In this document: positions 13,913 to 21,401 of the stretch, piece by piece | Numbering within the stretch: position 1 is the stretch's first letter | How the letters are laid out: each line of letters opens with the position of its first letter | From: Bacillota bacterium | GTDB taxonomy: Bacteria > Bacillota > Clostridia > Lachnospirales > Lachnospiraceae | DNA length: 21,401 nucleotides | Direction: 5' to 3' | Assembly (NCBI GenBank): GCA_023441145.1 | Contig: JAEZQN010000311.1 | Location: forward strand, 1 to 21,401 | Program-made: the position numbers and the translations under genes | The notes under the pieces: model-generated | Database searches by the model: none | Told to the model about the DNA's origin: nothing | The model's input: only the letters and a program-made list of their open reading frames with translations

Positions 13913-16498
13913 ATGAATACAACCAACTATATCTCGGAAGATTCCACACAAGCGAGAACTTTTCTTCGTTATTCCCCTCAAATTGGCTATGGATTAACTA
14001 GAGAGCAAGTAGATACTCGAATCAAGCAAGGGCATACCAATGTGCCCGTGGATCCCCCTTCCAAGACAACAAAAGAAATTATATTCAGCAATACGTTTAC
14101 GTATTTCAACTTAATATTCGCTATTATTACAGCCTTGCTTATTTTTGTTGGTTCTTTTGTAGATTTAACCTTTGTTCCCATTATCGTTGCTAATACTCTA
14201 ATCGGAATTATCCAGGAGGTCCGTTCCAAAAGAACACTAGAGAAGTTATCTGTACTTAACTCTCCTAAAGCTACAGTTCTTAGAGATGGTCTTTCCCTCA
14301 CTATACCTGTTGAAAAACTAGTATTAGATGATTTAGTTATTTTGTCAGCAGGTAACCAAATAGCTGCTGATGGAATAATCCTAGCTGGTGAGGTTCAAGT
14401 TAATGAGTCCCTTATTACAGGTGAATCAGATCAAATTACTAAGCGGCCAGGAGATCACTTGCTATCTGGTAGTTTTGTTGTATCTGGACGCTGTCAGGCT
14501 CGCCTTGAAAAGGTAGGAAAGAATTCCTATGCTGCCAAATTAACTGCTGAGGCGAAGATTATGGATACTACAGAGCAATCAGAAATGATTCGCTCTCTGA
14601 ATAAGTTAGTAAAAGTTGTCGGTATCATCATCATTCCTATCAGTATTATATTATTTTCTCAACAATATTTTTACAACGATACTCCCCTAAAGGATAGTGT
14701 TACCTCTACTGCAGCTGCCATTATGGGAATGATTCCAGAAGGACTATATCTTCTAACAAGTGTAGCTCTTGCGGTTAGTGTAATACGTCTAGCCAAAAAG
14801 AAGGTTCTGGTTCACGATATGAAGTGTATTGAAACCTTGGCCCGCGTTAATGTCCTTTGCGTCGACAAAACAGGCACAATTACTGAAACCAAAATGACTG
14901 TTAACGACTTAATTCCATTAAATAATTACGATTCTTCTATGCCTCCTTTAGATCTGTTAATAGGTGATTTTGTTTTAGCCATGGAAAGAGATAACGATAC
15001 AATGGGTGCCTTAGCCGAACATTTTACTAACGGAACTGGGAATCATCCTAGATCCACCACCTCTTTTTCGTCAGCTACCAAGTATAGTAGTGCTACCTTT
15101 ACTGATAAGGCCTACGTTTTAGGAGCTCCTGAATTTGTACTTCAAAATCAATATATAAACTACGAGCAACAGATAGCCTCTTATAGCCGTGAAGGCTATC
15201 GTGTACTGGTGTTTGGTATCTATCACGGCACTATTGATGGAAAAGCGTTAAATTCACCAGTGACTCCTCTGGGACTTATTCTCCTTAGCAATCCTATTCG
15301 TAAGGAAGCTAAAGCAACCTTCCAATATTTTGCGAAACAAGGTGTAACCATAAAGGTTATCTCTGGTGACAATCCAATTACGGTTTCTAAAGTAGCTACA
15401 GAGGCAGGTATACAAAATGCAGAAAAGTACATTGATGCTTCTACTCTTACTACTATGACACAAATCCGAGACGCCATGGAGAAATACACTGTCTTTGGTC
15501 GTGTGACTCCAAATCAAAAGAGACAATTCGTACAAGCTATGAAAGAGGACGGAAATGTGGTTGCTATGACCGGAGATGGTGTGAATGATGTTCTTGCTCT
15601 TAAAGACGCTGACTGTAGTATTGCAATGGCCTCTGGAAGCGATGTGGCTGCACAGGCAGCTCAACTTGTTTTACTGGAATCCAACTTCGCTTGTATGCCT
15701 TTTGTTGTTTTAGAAGGACGAAGAGTAGTAAATAATATAGAACGTTCTGCCAGCCTATTCCTAGTAAAGAACTTATTTTCACTATTATTGTCCATCTTCT
15801 CCATGGTATTAATGGTAAATTATCCATTGCAACCTTCTCAGGTTTCCTTAATAAGTATGTTTACCATAGGCATTCCGGCCTTCTTCTTAGCCTTAGAATC
15901 AAATTCCAAACGTATCAGTGGCCACTTTATGCCGAATATTTTACTCAAGTGCCTTCCAGGTGGTCTAACAGATTTTATAGCAGTAAGTGCATTAGTTCTT
16001 TTTAGCTTTGAATTTGAGGTTGGCTCCAAGGATGTATCCACCGCAAGTACTTTAGTTCTTGCCTTTGTAGGTTTTTTAATCCTATTCCATATCAGTCGAC
16101 CAATGAATCGCTTTAGATGGATTGTAATGAGCAGTATGGTAGCTGGCATGATATTCTGTAGCATCTTTATGAGAGACCTCTTCCAGATATATAATATTTC
16201 TCCAAGATGTACAATGTTACTTGTATTATTTGTAATAGCCTCTGAGCCTGTATTTCGATATTTAAGTCTGATTGTATTCAACCTACGTTCCTTCTTCCAT
16301 AGGCACAGGCTACGTAAAGCCAAGATAAAAGAATGGGAGAAAAACAGTTCTTTGGATAAAGCATATTCCGAAACAGACGCAATAGCGGAATCTGAGGATA
16401 TTGATGATTTACAGATGGAATTGTTAAATATGGTTAAACCATATAGTAAACATAAAGATAAATCCGCAGGTAGAACTAAACCTAATGGAGAATTTTAA
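13913..16498 (+). CDS. P-type cation-transporting ATPase, CtpE-like
   Basis: 861 residues. All core P-type motifs are present: actuator LITGES (167-172), the PEGL motif in transmembrane helix 4 (IPEGLYLLTSVALAV, 274-288), the phosphorylated Asp318 in DKTGTIT, GAPE (404-407) in the nucleotide-binding domain, SGDNP (484-488) and TGDGVND (553-559). The PEGL (not PEGLP) helix followed by LTSVALAVS and the VLGAPE form resemble the CtpE group, of which the mycobacterial member is a calcium uptake pump; the ion here is unproven. Ten membrane helices are expected, and a charged tail of about 60 residues (rich in K, E, D) follows the last. The ATG at 13913 has GGGTGAG close by and AGGAG further upstream. 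ybaK follows after 17 bases. Confidence 0.9.
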   Translation: MNTTNYISEDSTQARTFLRYSPQIGYGLTREQVDTRIKQGHTNVPVDPPSKTTKEIIFSNTFTYFNLIFAIITALLIFVGSFVDLTFVPIIVANTLIGIIQEVRSKRTLEKLSVLNSPKATVLRDGLSLTIPVEKLVLDDLVILSAGNQIAADGIILAGEVQVNESLITGESDQITKRPGDHLLSGSFVVSGRCQARLEKVGKNSYAAKLTAEAKIMDTTEQSEMIRSLNKLVKVVGIIIIPISIILFSQQYFYNDTPLKDSVTSTAAAIMGMIPEGLYLLTSVALAVSVIRLAKKKVLVHDMKCIETLARVNVLCVDKTGTITETKMTVNDLIPLNNYDSSMPPLDLLIGDFVLAMERDNDTMGALAEHFTNGTGNHPRSTTSFSSATKYSSATFTDKAYVLGAPEFVLQNQYINYEQQIASYSREGYRVLVFGIYHGTIDGKALNSPVTPLGLILLSNPIRKEAKATFQYFAKQGVTIKVISGDNPITVSKVATEAGIQNAEKYIDASTLTTMTQIRDAMEKYTVFGRVTPNQKRQFVQAMKEDGNVVAMTGDGVNDVLALKDADCSIAMASGSDVAAQAAQLVLLESNFACMPFVVLEGRRVVNNIERSASLFLVKNLFSLLLSIFSMVLMVNYPLQPSQVSLISMFTIGIPAFFLALESNSKRISGHFMPNILLKCLPGGLTDFIAVSALVLFSFEFEVGSKDVSTASTLVLAFVGFLILFHISRPMNRFRWIVMSSMVAGMIFCSIFMRDLFQIYNISPRCTMLLVLFVIASEPVFRYLSLIVFNLRSFFHRHRLRKAKIKEWEKNSSLDKAYSETDAIAESEDIDDLQMELLNMVKPYSKHKDKSAGRTKPNGEF

Positions 16499-16515
16499 CA
16501 AAGGAGATGTGTATA

Positions 16516-16983
16516 ATGAATCAAGCAGTTGAATATTTTAAAAAGCAAGATATGGAGTCACGAATTACTGAATTTGAAGTCTCTAGTGCTACGGTGGAAC
16601 TAGCAGCTAAGGCTGTTGGCTGTGAACCACAACAAATAGCCAAAACCCTTTCTTTCCTAGTAAATGATGTTCCTATATTAATTGTAGCAGCTGGAGATAC
16701 TAAAATTGACAATTCTAAATTTAAAGCTCAGTTCCAAACTAAGGCCAAGATGCTCACTCCAGAGCAAGTCAACTCCCTCATTGGCCATAGTATAGGAGGG
16801 GTATGCCCCTTTGGTATAAAATCTGGTGTTGAGGTTTATCTAGATCTCTCACTTAAACGGTTTTCCTCTGTTTTCGCCGCTTGTGGTAGCTCTAATACAG
16901 TAATTCAACTCTCTATTGAAGAATTAGAACTGCATTCTGGCTACCTTGGTTGGATAGACGTTTGCAAAGGACGGAACGATTAA
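16516..16983 (+). CDS. ybaK: YbaK/EbsC family aminoacyl-tRNA deacylase
   Basis: 155 residues of the YbaK/prolyl-tRNA-synthetase editing domain fold. Visible family features: QIAKTLSFLVNDVPILIVAAGD (the lysine in KT is the conserved functional Lys), VDxxK-like KIDNSKF, the GGVCPFG loop in place of the common GGVSPFG, and VYLDLSL followed by FAACGSS. Family members hydrolyse mischarged tRNA such as Cys-tRNA(Pro) in the cytoplasm. AAAGGAG stands nine bases before ATG 16516; the in-frame ATG at 16507 overlaps the ribosome binding site and is rejected. It is the second gene of the P-type ATPase operon. A T-tailed long hairpin starts right after the stop. Confidence 0.9.
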   Translation: MNQAVEYFKKQDMESRITEFEVSSATVELAAKAVGCEPQQIAKTLSFLVNDVPILIVAAGDTKIDNSKFKAQFQTKAKMLTPEQVNSLIGHSIGGVCPFGIKSGVEVYLDLSLKRFSSVFAACGSSNTVIQLSIEELELHSGYLGWIDVCKGRND

Positions 16984-17008
16984 TGAACCGACCCCCAAAA
17001 GTTAGACC
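16984..17008 (+). mobile_element. IS3-family-like terminus, solo remnant
   Basis: Directly after the ybaK stop codon comes TGAACCGACCCCCAAAAG followed by TTAGACC. This has the TGA/TGT start, C-run and AAAAGTTAGAC core that I know from ends of IS3-family elements in Firmicutes. No transposase frame and no matching opposite end are visible before the sugar transporter operon, so at most this is a remnant or a small non-autonomous element. Confidence 0.35.
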
Positions 17009-17093
17009 ATAAATGATATGTACCCCCTTTACTGGACAAGAGCAGTAAAGGAAGTACATATAAAAAAATCTAACGATTGGGAGGTCTTTTTTT
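16990..17093 (+). terminator. Long multi-segment hairpin with T tract, end of ybaK operon
   Basis: One nested hairpin: GACC-CCCAA (16990-16998) with TTGGG-A-GGTC (17077-17086), GTTAGA with TCTAAC, TATGTAC with GTACATA, and CCTTTACTG (17026-17034) with CAGTAAAGG (17043-17051), loop GACAAGAG, followed by seven T residues (17087-17093). That makes about 31 paired positions, much longer than a usual terminator, yet it ends in a proper T tract on the plus strand. The rest of the gap to 17180 is AT-rich with no other structure that I could see. Confidence 0.65.
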
Positions 17094-17180
17094 ATAGAAA
17101 AAATTATAGTTTTGAATTTAGAGAAAATAGTTAATGACATTATACTACTGTTGATTCAAGCTCAGTCTCTTAGTAGCATA

Positions 17181-17214
17181 AAATAAAAATGCGAAGTGGA
17201 AAATCCACTTCGCA
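17181..17214 (-). terminator. Intrinsic terminator of the sugar ABC operon
   Basis: On the minus strand TGCGAAGTGGA, a three-base loop and TCCACTTCGCA (11 bp, perfect), then TTTTTATTTT. A second smaller hairpin, GGATTAT-N5-ATAATCC (17232-17250), lies between it and the stop codon of the last gene. Confidence 0.9.
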
Positions 17215-17251
17215 ATCTTATTTATAATACAGGATTATTACTTATAATCCT

Positions 17252-18100
17252 TTACTCCTTAACACCGCCAAGAGCAACACCGGCAATAATATACTTAGAT
17301 AACAAGAAATATACTACAAACAGTGGCAATACCGTAAGAGAAAGACCTAAGTATACAGAACCAAACTCTGTCCTGTAGATATCTCCTCTAAGCAAACCAA
17401 CCATAATTGGCATAGTATGGTACTTCTTATCTGTCAAAATAATCGATGGAATAAACAGGTTATTCCAGCTAGTTACAAATGCAAAGATCGCCTGAGTAGC
17501 AATGGCTGGCTTCATAATAGGAATAACGATTCTATTAAAGATACCAAATTCACTTGATCCATCAATACGAGCAGAGTTTACAATATCTAAGGATAGGGAT
17601 GCTTGAAGATATTGTCTCATAAAGAATACTGTCGTTGGTGCAGCTATAGCTGGTAATATTAAAGGAAGGTAATTATTGGTCATGCCAACCTTATACACCA
17701 TCTGATAGAAACCTATACTAGTAACCTGTGCAGGTATAACCATTACCGCCAAGATAAAAGTAAAGAAAGCTTGGCGAAATTTCCACTGATATGCTGTTAA
17801 GGCATATGCTGTTAAAGATGAAAAGTATACAGTAACTATCGTTGTACCAGAAGAAACTATGAAAGAGTTTATAAACCCTTTAACAGCATTAAAGTCCTTA
17901 CCATCCATAACTGCCAAGTTGCTTGAGAAGAAGGAAGAAGGTATTAATGAAACTGAGTGCTGCATAATCTGATTAGTAGAACGGGTGGCATTAATAAACA
18001 TTGTATAGAAAGGAAAAATACTTAATACTGCTAAAATTATACATATAACATATTTCACTACTGTATATACATTTGAACTAAATTTTCTTTTTTCTATCAT
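17252..18100 (-). CDS. Carbohydrate ABC transporter permease, MalG type (CUT1)
   Basis: 282 residues, six predicted membrane helices starting at about 14-34. The cytoplasmic EAA loop that docks onto the ATPase is NSARIDGSSEFGIFNRIVIP (175-194), with the conserved A-x-x-D-G pattern, and the C-terminus GVALGGVKE is the usual MalG-type ending (GavkG form). It is the inner permease half of a sugar importer with the MalF-like protein. ATG 18100 overlaps the stop codon of the preceding permease by four bases (ATGA), showing translational coupling. The sugar cannot be told from the sequence. Confidence 0.92.
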   Translation of the reverse strand: MIEKRKFSSNVYTVVKYVICIILAVLSIFPFYTMFINATRSTNQIMQHSVSLIPSSFFSSNLAVMDGKDFNAVKGFINSFIVSSGTTIVTVYFSSLTAYALTAYQWKFRQAFFTFILAVMVIPAQVTSIGFYQMVYKVGMTNNYLPLILPAIAAPTTVFFMRQYLQASLSLDIVNSARIDGSSEFGIFNRIVIPIMKPAIATQAIFAFVTSWNNLFIPSIILTDKKYHTMPIMVGLLRGDIYRTEFGSVYLGLSLTVLPLFVVYFLLSKYIIAGVALGGVKE

Positions 18101-19077
18101 AAAGCCGCCCCCTTTGCTGCCTGCTCGGCTTTCTTAATATCCCTCTTAACTTTCTTTTCAATCTTCTTCTGTATAGCAGCATCCTTATCACGCATAATAA
18201 AGAATACAAATATTGCTAATACTGCAATAATTAAGAACATTATCATACTTGCCGCAGCAGCACGATTATACATATAGCTTCCCCTAAATGCCTGATTATA
18301 TATAAATAAACTTGTAGTTAATGTCGCGTCACTTGGCTGACCATCATAGAGCATCCTCGGAATATCGAACATGTTAAGACCACCAACCATGCTGGTAATC
18401 ATTGTAAATAATAAAATTGTTCTTAAGTTAGGAAGAGTAATATAGAAGAATACTTGTCTTCCAGTTGCTCCATCAATTTCTGCTGCTTCGAACAACTCAG
18501 GGTTAATACCCAAAACACCTGAAACTAATACAATCATTGTATATCCATACCACATCCAGAACTGAATAAAGGCAATAATTCCTTTAGCCGTCCATGGCTG
18601 CTGTTGAAAGAACACTGATTCATCTATAATACCAAACATTTTCAAAAGACTGTTAACAGGTCCAACAGGATATCCAAACAAAGAATTGAATAAGATAGCT
18701 ATTGTTGCTGCAGTAATAATATTAGGCATGTAGAATAAAACCTTGAATAAACCTTGCCCCTTAATCTTATGACGGTGATTAGTAAACCAAGCCGTCAGCA
18801 ATAATGCTAACAAAATCTGTGGTATAAAGTTCATTAACCAGATAATAATTGTATTTTCTAACGAAGTCTTAAAAGACGGATTCTCTAAAATTAATTTAAA
18901 ATTCCTTAACGGTTCATCTAATATTTTCCAATCTGTTGCAGTTACCCCTTTGAAATCAGTGAAGCCTAATACAGTGGTAAATATAATTGGATAAAGTGAA
19001 AAAATTAGGAACGCAAGTACAAACGGTATACAAAATATATATCCAAATCTAGCGTAACTAACGCTCTTACGCCGCAT
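18097..19077 (-). CDS. Carbohydrate ABC transporter permease, MalF type (CUT1)
   Basis: 326 residues. The first helix (about 11-36, FGYIFCIPFVLAFLIFSLYP) is typical of MalF/UgpA-type permeases. The EAA loop is FEAAEIDGATGRQVFFYITL (196-215). After the last helix comes an unusual lysine- and alanine-rich tail of about 35 residues (KKIEKKVKRDIKKAEQAAKG), likely a cytoplasmic amphipathic helix. ATG 19077 has GGAGGTGG six bases ahead. The gene lies 130 bases after the binding-protein gene with a strong hairpin in the gap, and overlaps the MalG-type gene by four bases. No ATPase gene is in this cluster; Firmicutes CUT1 importers often share one encoded elsewhere. Confidence 0.92.
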   Translation of the reverse strand: MRRKSVSYARFGYIFCIPFVLAFLIFSLYPIIFTTVLGFTDFKGVTATDWKILDEPLRNFKLILENPSFKTSLENTIIIWLMNFIPQILLALLLTAWFTNHRHKIKGQGLFKVLFYMPNIITAATIAILFNSLFGYPVGPVNSLLKMFGIIDESVFFQQQPWTAKGIIAFIQFWMWYGYTMIVLVSGVLGINPELFEAAEIDGATGRQVFFYITLPNLRTILLFTMITSMVGGLNMFDIPRMLYDGQPSDATLTTSLFIYNQAFRGSYMYNRAAAASMIMFLIIAVLAIFVFFIMRDKDAAIQKKIEKKVKRDIKKAEQAAKGAAL

Positions 19078-19152
19078 AAGCGTCCACCTCCAGTAATATG
19101 ATAAACTTTTCTTGTAACCTAATAAATGACATTATGTTTAAATTACATAATT

Positions 19153-19189
19153 TTAGGGGCGGCCGGATAGGCATCCGCCCGCCCCCTAA
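19153..19189 (-). promoter_or_regulatory. GC-rich hairpin between binding-protein and permease genes
   Basis: TTAGGGGCGG and CGGAT pair with ATCCG and CCGCCCCCTAA (15 bp, one C/C mismatch and one bulged C), loop of four. There is no T tract on the minus strand. Hairpins in this position in sugar operons often protect the upstream binding-protein mRNA from 3' decay or thin transcription into the permeases, giving more binding protein than permease; applied here this is inference. Confidence 0.65.
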
Positions 19190-19207
19190 GTTCTTATACT
19201 TTATTTA

Positions 19208-20620
19208 TTATTCTACTTCTACATCAAGGTTATCTCTAACTTGTTGTTTGAAGTCTGTAATAGCTTGCTCTTGAGATTTTTCTCCAGACGTATAAGCACG
19301 AACCTGATCTCTAAAGAATCTGTTAATACCTTCATCATACTGAGTTAAGTTCAAACCAGTTGCGCTAGCTCCAGCAGGTGCGAATACTTCGAACATATTC
19401 TGTCCGCCTAAGAAATCCATAGTACCATCAGCTTTACCCATTACTACAGAGGATCCAACAGCATCTTTAGTACCCTGTTCACCATCAACTAAAGTACCAT
19501 TAGCCCAGAAAGTTTGAAGACCTGTATCACTACTATCAAGAGTAATCCACTCAATGAACTTACCAACTGATGCAGGAACCTTTGTATCCTTGTTAGCAAG
19601 GACCCAAGTACCACCCCAGAAGAAACCAATTGTAGGTTCACAGATAGCCCAGTCACCATATGTACCTTCGCCAACTTTTTCTCCACCACAGTTATCACCA
19701 AGAGTATAGTTGATTAACCAAGCAGGACCAAAGAAACCAAAGATCTTCTTAGCACCAGCATCTCTCATGTCAGCAAACCAAGCATCTGTCCAGTCCTGAG
19801 TATCATTGTGGTAACCATTGTCTTTTAATTTCTTAGAAAGATCTAAGAAAGCTTCACGCTTAGGATCGATAGTAAGCTTGCCATCAACAACCCAACCTGC
19901 GTCGGAGCTATTTTCAACTGCATGCCAGATATCGCCATCGCCAGAAACAATTCCATAGCCTTTAGCTTTTAATTCTTCTGCAGTCTTGAAGAAGTTATCC
20001 CAAGAACCAGCAAGTTTTTCTTTAATTACAGCTGGGTCATCAGTTCCCCAAACATCTTGAGCGATAGAACGACGATAAATGAAAGCACCACCAGTTGCTT
20101 GGTATCCAAGACCTACAACCTGACCATCTCCTCTAGTACCGATATCAATAGTGTACTGAGCGATAGCAGCTTCTTTAATCTTAGCTTCAACATCAATTCC
20201 TAAATCTTTGTAAGCAGCTGCATACTTGGAAGCATCTCCCTGAGTATACTTAAGAACGAAAGCTGCTTCTGCACAGAAGATATCTGGAGCAGCGTCTCCA
20301 CCCTGCTGTAAAGCAGCGTCAAGAGCTGGTTGATATTCACCGTTAGTAGTAGGAACAACTGTTTTGTTAAATTCTAATGGAAAATCTGGGTGAAGTTTTA
20401 AGAACTTATCTACCATGCCAGGAACTTCTTCAGTAAATGCATAGAGATTAATTGTCTTAACACTTGGGTCGTCAGTAACAGTTGCAACTGGCTCTTCAGA
20501 ATCCTCTCCACCTGGAGCTGGAGTAGCATCACCATCGCTAGGTGTGTCTTTGCCACAGCTTGTTAATGCAAAAGACATAACAAGAAGGCAGCTAAGGAAT
20601 AAAGCAATAAAACGTTTCAT
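19208..20620 (-). CDS. Extracellular sugar-binding lipoprotein of the CUT1 importer
   Basis: 470 residues. A lipoprotein signal peptide (MKRF, then a hydrophobic core) ends in the lipobox L-T-S-C with Cys22 as the lipid anchor, followed by a flexible Gly/Asp/Glu/Pro-rich linker (about 23-50) and a family 1 solute-binding domain (VKTINLYAFTEEVPGMVDKFLKLHP is the usual first strand and helix). The many Trp residues in the second half (GFFWGGTWVLANK, IEWITL, DWTDAWFADM) suit stacking against sugars. ATG 20620 has AGAGGAGG five bases ahead. It is the first gene of the operon, anchored outside the membrane to feed the two permeases. The substrate is not identifiable here. Confidence 0.92.
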   Translation of the reverse strand: MKRFIALFLSCLLVMSFALTSCGKDTPSDGDATPAPGGEDSEEPVATVTDDPSVKTINLYAFTEEVPGMVDKFLKLHPDFPLEFNKTVVPTTNGEYQPALDAALQQGGDAAPDIFCAEAAFVLKYTQGDASKYAAAYKDLGIDVEAKIKEAAIAQYTIDIGTRGDGQVVGLGYQATGGAFIYRRSIAQDVWGTDDPAVIKEKLAGSWDNFFKTAEELKAKGYGIVSGDGDIWHAVENSSDAGWVVDGKLTIDPKREAFLDLSKKLKDNGYHNDTQDWTDAWFADMRDAGAKKIFGFFGPAWLINYTLGDNCGGEKVGEGTYGDWAICEPTIGFFWGGTWVLANKDTKVPASVGKFIEWITLDSSDTGLQTFWANGTLVDGEQGTKDAVGSSVVMGKADGTMDFLGGQNMFEVFAPAGASATGLNLTQYDEGINRFFRDQVRAYTSGEKSQEQAITDFKQQVRDNLDVEVE

Positions 20621-20640
20621 AAAATCCTCCTCTTTTTTAT

Positions 20641-20674
20641 GTAAATTTTATACATCTTACAAGTAAAATTATAC
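20641..20674 (-). promoter_or_regulatory. Direct repeats 21 bases apart upstream of the binding-protein gene
   Basis: On the minus strand GTATAATTTTAC (20663-20674) and GTATAAAATTTAC (20641-20653), starts 21 bases apart, i.e. two helical turns. Each contains a TATAAT/TATAAA-like -10 box, but neither has a good -35 at 17 bases (for the first, AAGCAT). AraC-family activators often bind direct repeats with this spacing and rescue promoters lacking a -35. The remainder of the gap to 20865 is AT-rich with no clear structure. Confidence 0.4.
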
Positions 20675-20865
20675 AAAATAATTGGCGGACATGCTTCTTG
20701 TTTATTGCTATCTTATTATCAAATATTGCTAATATCCTATTATTTTTGTTAATATTATATACTTTTAGTAATTTATAACCCTTCTTTATTGTAGTTTTTA
20801 ATCATATACTTTATATATACCATAAAATCGATTGGTAATTTTACATAACGAATCAATGTTAGCCG

Positions 20866-21401
20866 TTATTTTACCTCATAAAGTGCTTTATATTCAGACG
20901 GTGTACAATGATTCTTAGCTCTAAAAACACGATTAAAGGTAGCAAGGCTACTAAAGCCAGACCTCATAGCTACTTGCATTATAGTAATATCTGAGTCCAT
21001 TAATAATTGTTCCGCATATATAACTCTTCGGTTTACTAAGTAATCATAACAGCTAACATTCATAACCTGTTTAAATAATCTAGTGAAATGATATTTACTA
21101 AACCCTGCAATATTAGCAATATCATCAATTTTAAGATTCTCAGTGCAGTGATCATTAATATATTGACATACGTTAAAAAAACGATCTATGTACTCATATT
21201 GCTTACGTTTTTTTCCCACAGCTATAATTTCATTACGATTAATGCACTTTCTTCCTAGAAGAGAAAATAATCGGATTAACAAGGCATAGGAAGAAGCTAT
21301 TCGAAAAGGCATTTCAGAATAATACTCTGAGGTAATATCCTTGATTAGGGTTTTCATATCATTATGAATATCCAGCATAGTTTCATCAGATACTACAACA
21401 C
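20866..21401 (-). CDS. AraC-family transcriptional regulator, 5' end cut by window edge
   Basis: The frame stays open through the right edge (…VVVSDET before Met at 21378), so the ATG at 21378 is internal and the gene starts beyond the window. The visible 178 codons hold the end of the sensor region and the full C-terminal DNA-binding domain: first helix-turn-helix KIDDIANIAGFSKYHFTRLF, second ITIMQVAMRSGFSSLATFNR, and the AraC signature end VFRAKNHCTPSEYK. The missing N-terminal part is likely a cupin-type ligand-binding domain, judged from the usual length of about 280-300 residues. It reads the same way as the sugar importer, 245 bases upstream of the binding-protein gene, and is the probable regulator of that operon. 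Confidence 0.9.
   Translation of the reverse strand, partial: VVVSDETMLDIHNDMKTLIKDITSEYYSEMPFRIASSYALLIRLFSLLGRKCINRNEIIAVGKKRKQYEYIDRFFNVCQYINDHCTENLKIDDIANIAGFSKYHFTRLFKQVMNVSCYDYLVNRRVIYAEQLLMDSDITIMQVAMRSGFSSLATFNRVFRAKNHCTPSEYKALYEVK

Noticed and set aside
13987..14301. Minus-strand open frames inside the P-type ATPase gene (13987-14301, 15223-15489, 15254-15664, 15600-15827, 15838-16323)
   Set aside because: All are shadows of the ATPase reading frame, whose motifs are continuous; no independent start signals.
16913..17140. Minus-strand frame of 75 codons across the end of ybaK and the long hairpin
   Set aside because: It reads through the ybaK 3' end and the inverted-repeat structure, and its translation shows no protein-like pattern.
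16984..17251. Complete insertion sequence after ybaK
   Set aside because: Only one IS-like end is visible, with no transposase frame and no second terminal repeat in the 268-base gap.
17196..17378. Plus-strand 60-codon frame starting in the sugar-operon terminator
   Set aside because: It starts in the terminator stem and runs antisense into the MalG-type permease gene.
20621..20865. Riboswitch upstream of the sugar-binding protein
   Set aside because: The region is AT-rich without a sizeable conserved fold or a terminator-type switch.

Overview
The window looks like a chromosomal stretch of a low-GC, motile, endospore-forming clostridial Firmicute. A member of the Lachnospiraceae is my best guess, but that is inferred from gene content and not proven. 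The pointers are AT-rich intergenic DNA, strong GGAGG-type ribosome binding sites, an actin-like mbl/mreB gene beside flagellar rod genes, a cotJABC spore-coat operon with a sigma-E-like promoter, and a CUT1 sugar ABC importer with an AraC-type regulator. No rRNA, tRNA, CRISPR array, prophage or intact transposase gene was seen. Most of the window is ordinary core and accessory metabolism; the unusual signals lie in the intergenic DNA.

Layout, left to right. (1) 1-3859, minus strand: recD2 helicase, a sugar-nucleotidyltransferase-like protein and a comF phosphoribosyltransferase that runs off the left edge. recD2 has its own promoter, and a terminator-like hairpin lies between that promoter and its start codon. 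(2) 3983-5961, minus strand: a flagellar rod operon (FlgF/FlhO-like, FlgG/FlhP-like, FlgJ-type rod-binding protein) behind a good sigma-D (sigma-28) type promoter. (3) 5962-6303: a 342-base gap holding that promoter, a train of six adjacent palindromes ending in a plus-strand terminator-like hairpin, and the mbl terminator. (4) 6304-7980, minus: mbl and a four-helix membrane protein of unknown function. The order mbl-flhO-flhP matches Bacillus subtilis. (5) 8219-9384, minus: cotJA-cotJB-cotJC.

(6) 9566-9958, plus: a small unknown protein with its own promoter, divergent from cotJ and closed by a bidirectional terminator. (7) 10046-13692, minus: an operon of an ABC ATPase, a large FtsX-type permease and a GNAT acetyltransferase. 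(8) 13913-16983, plus: an operon of a CtpE-like P-type cation ATPase and a YbaK/EbsC-type tRNA deacylase, followed by a long hairpin whose outer end resembles an IS3-family terminus and which ends in a T tract. (9) 17252-21401, minus: a carbohydrate ABC importer (lipoprotein binding protein, two permeases; no ATPase gene, as is usual where a shared MsmX-type ATPase is used), preceded by a partial AraC-family regulator that runs off the right edge and probably controls it.

Start codons were moved from the longest reading frame where a ribosome binding site decides the matter (nucleotidyltransferase, recD2, cotJB, FtsX permease, ybaK). Promoter and terminator calls are from eye inspection of consensus spacing and stem pairing only.
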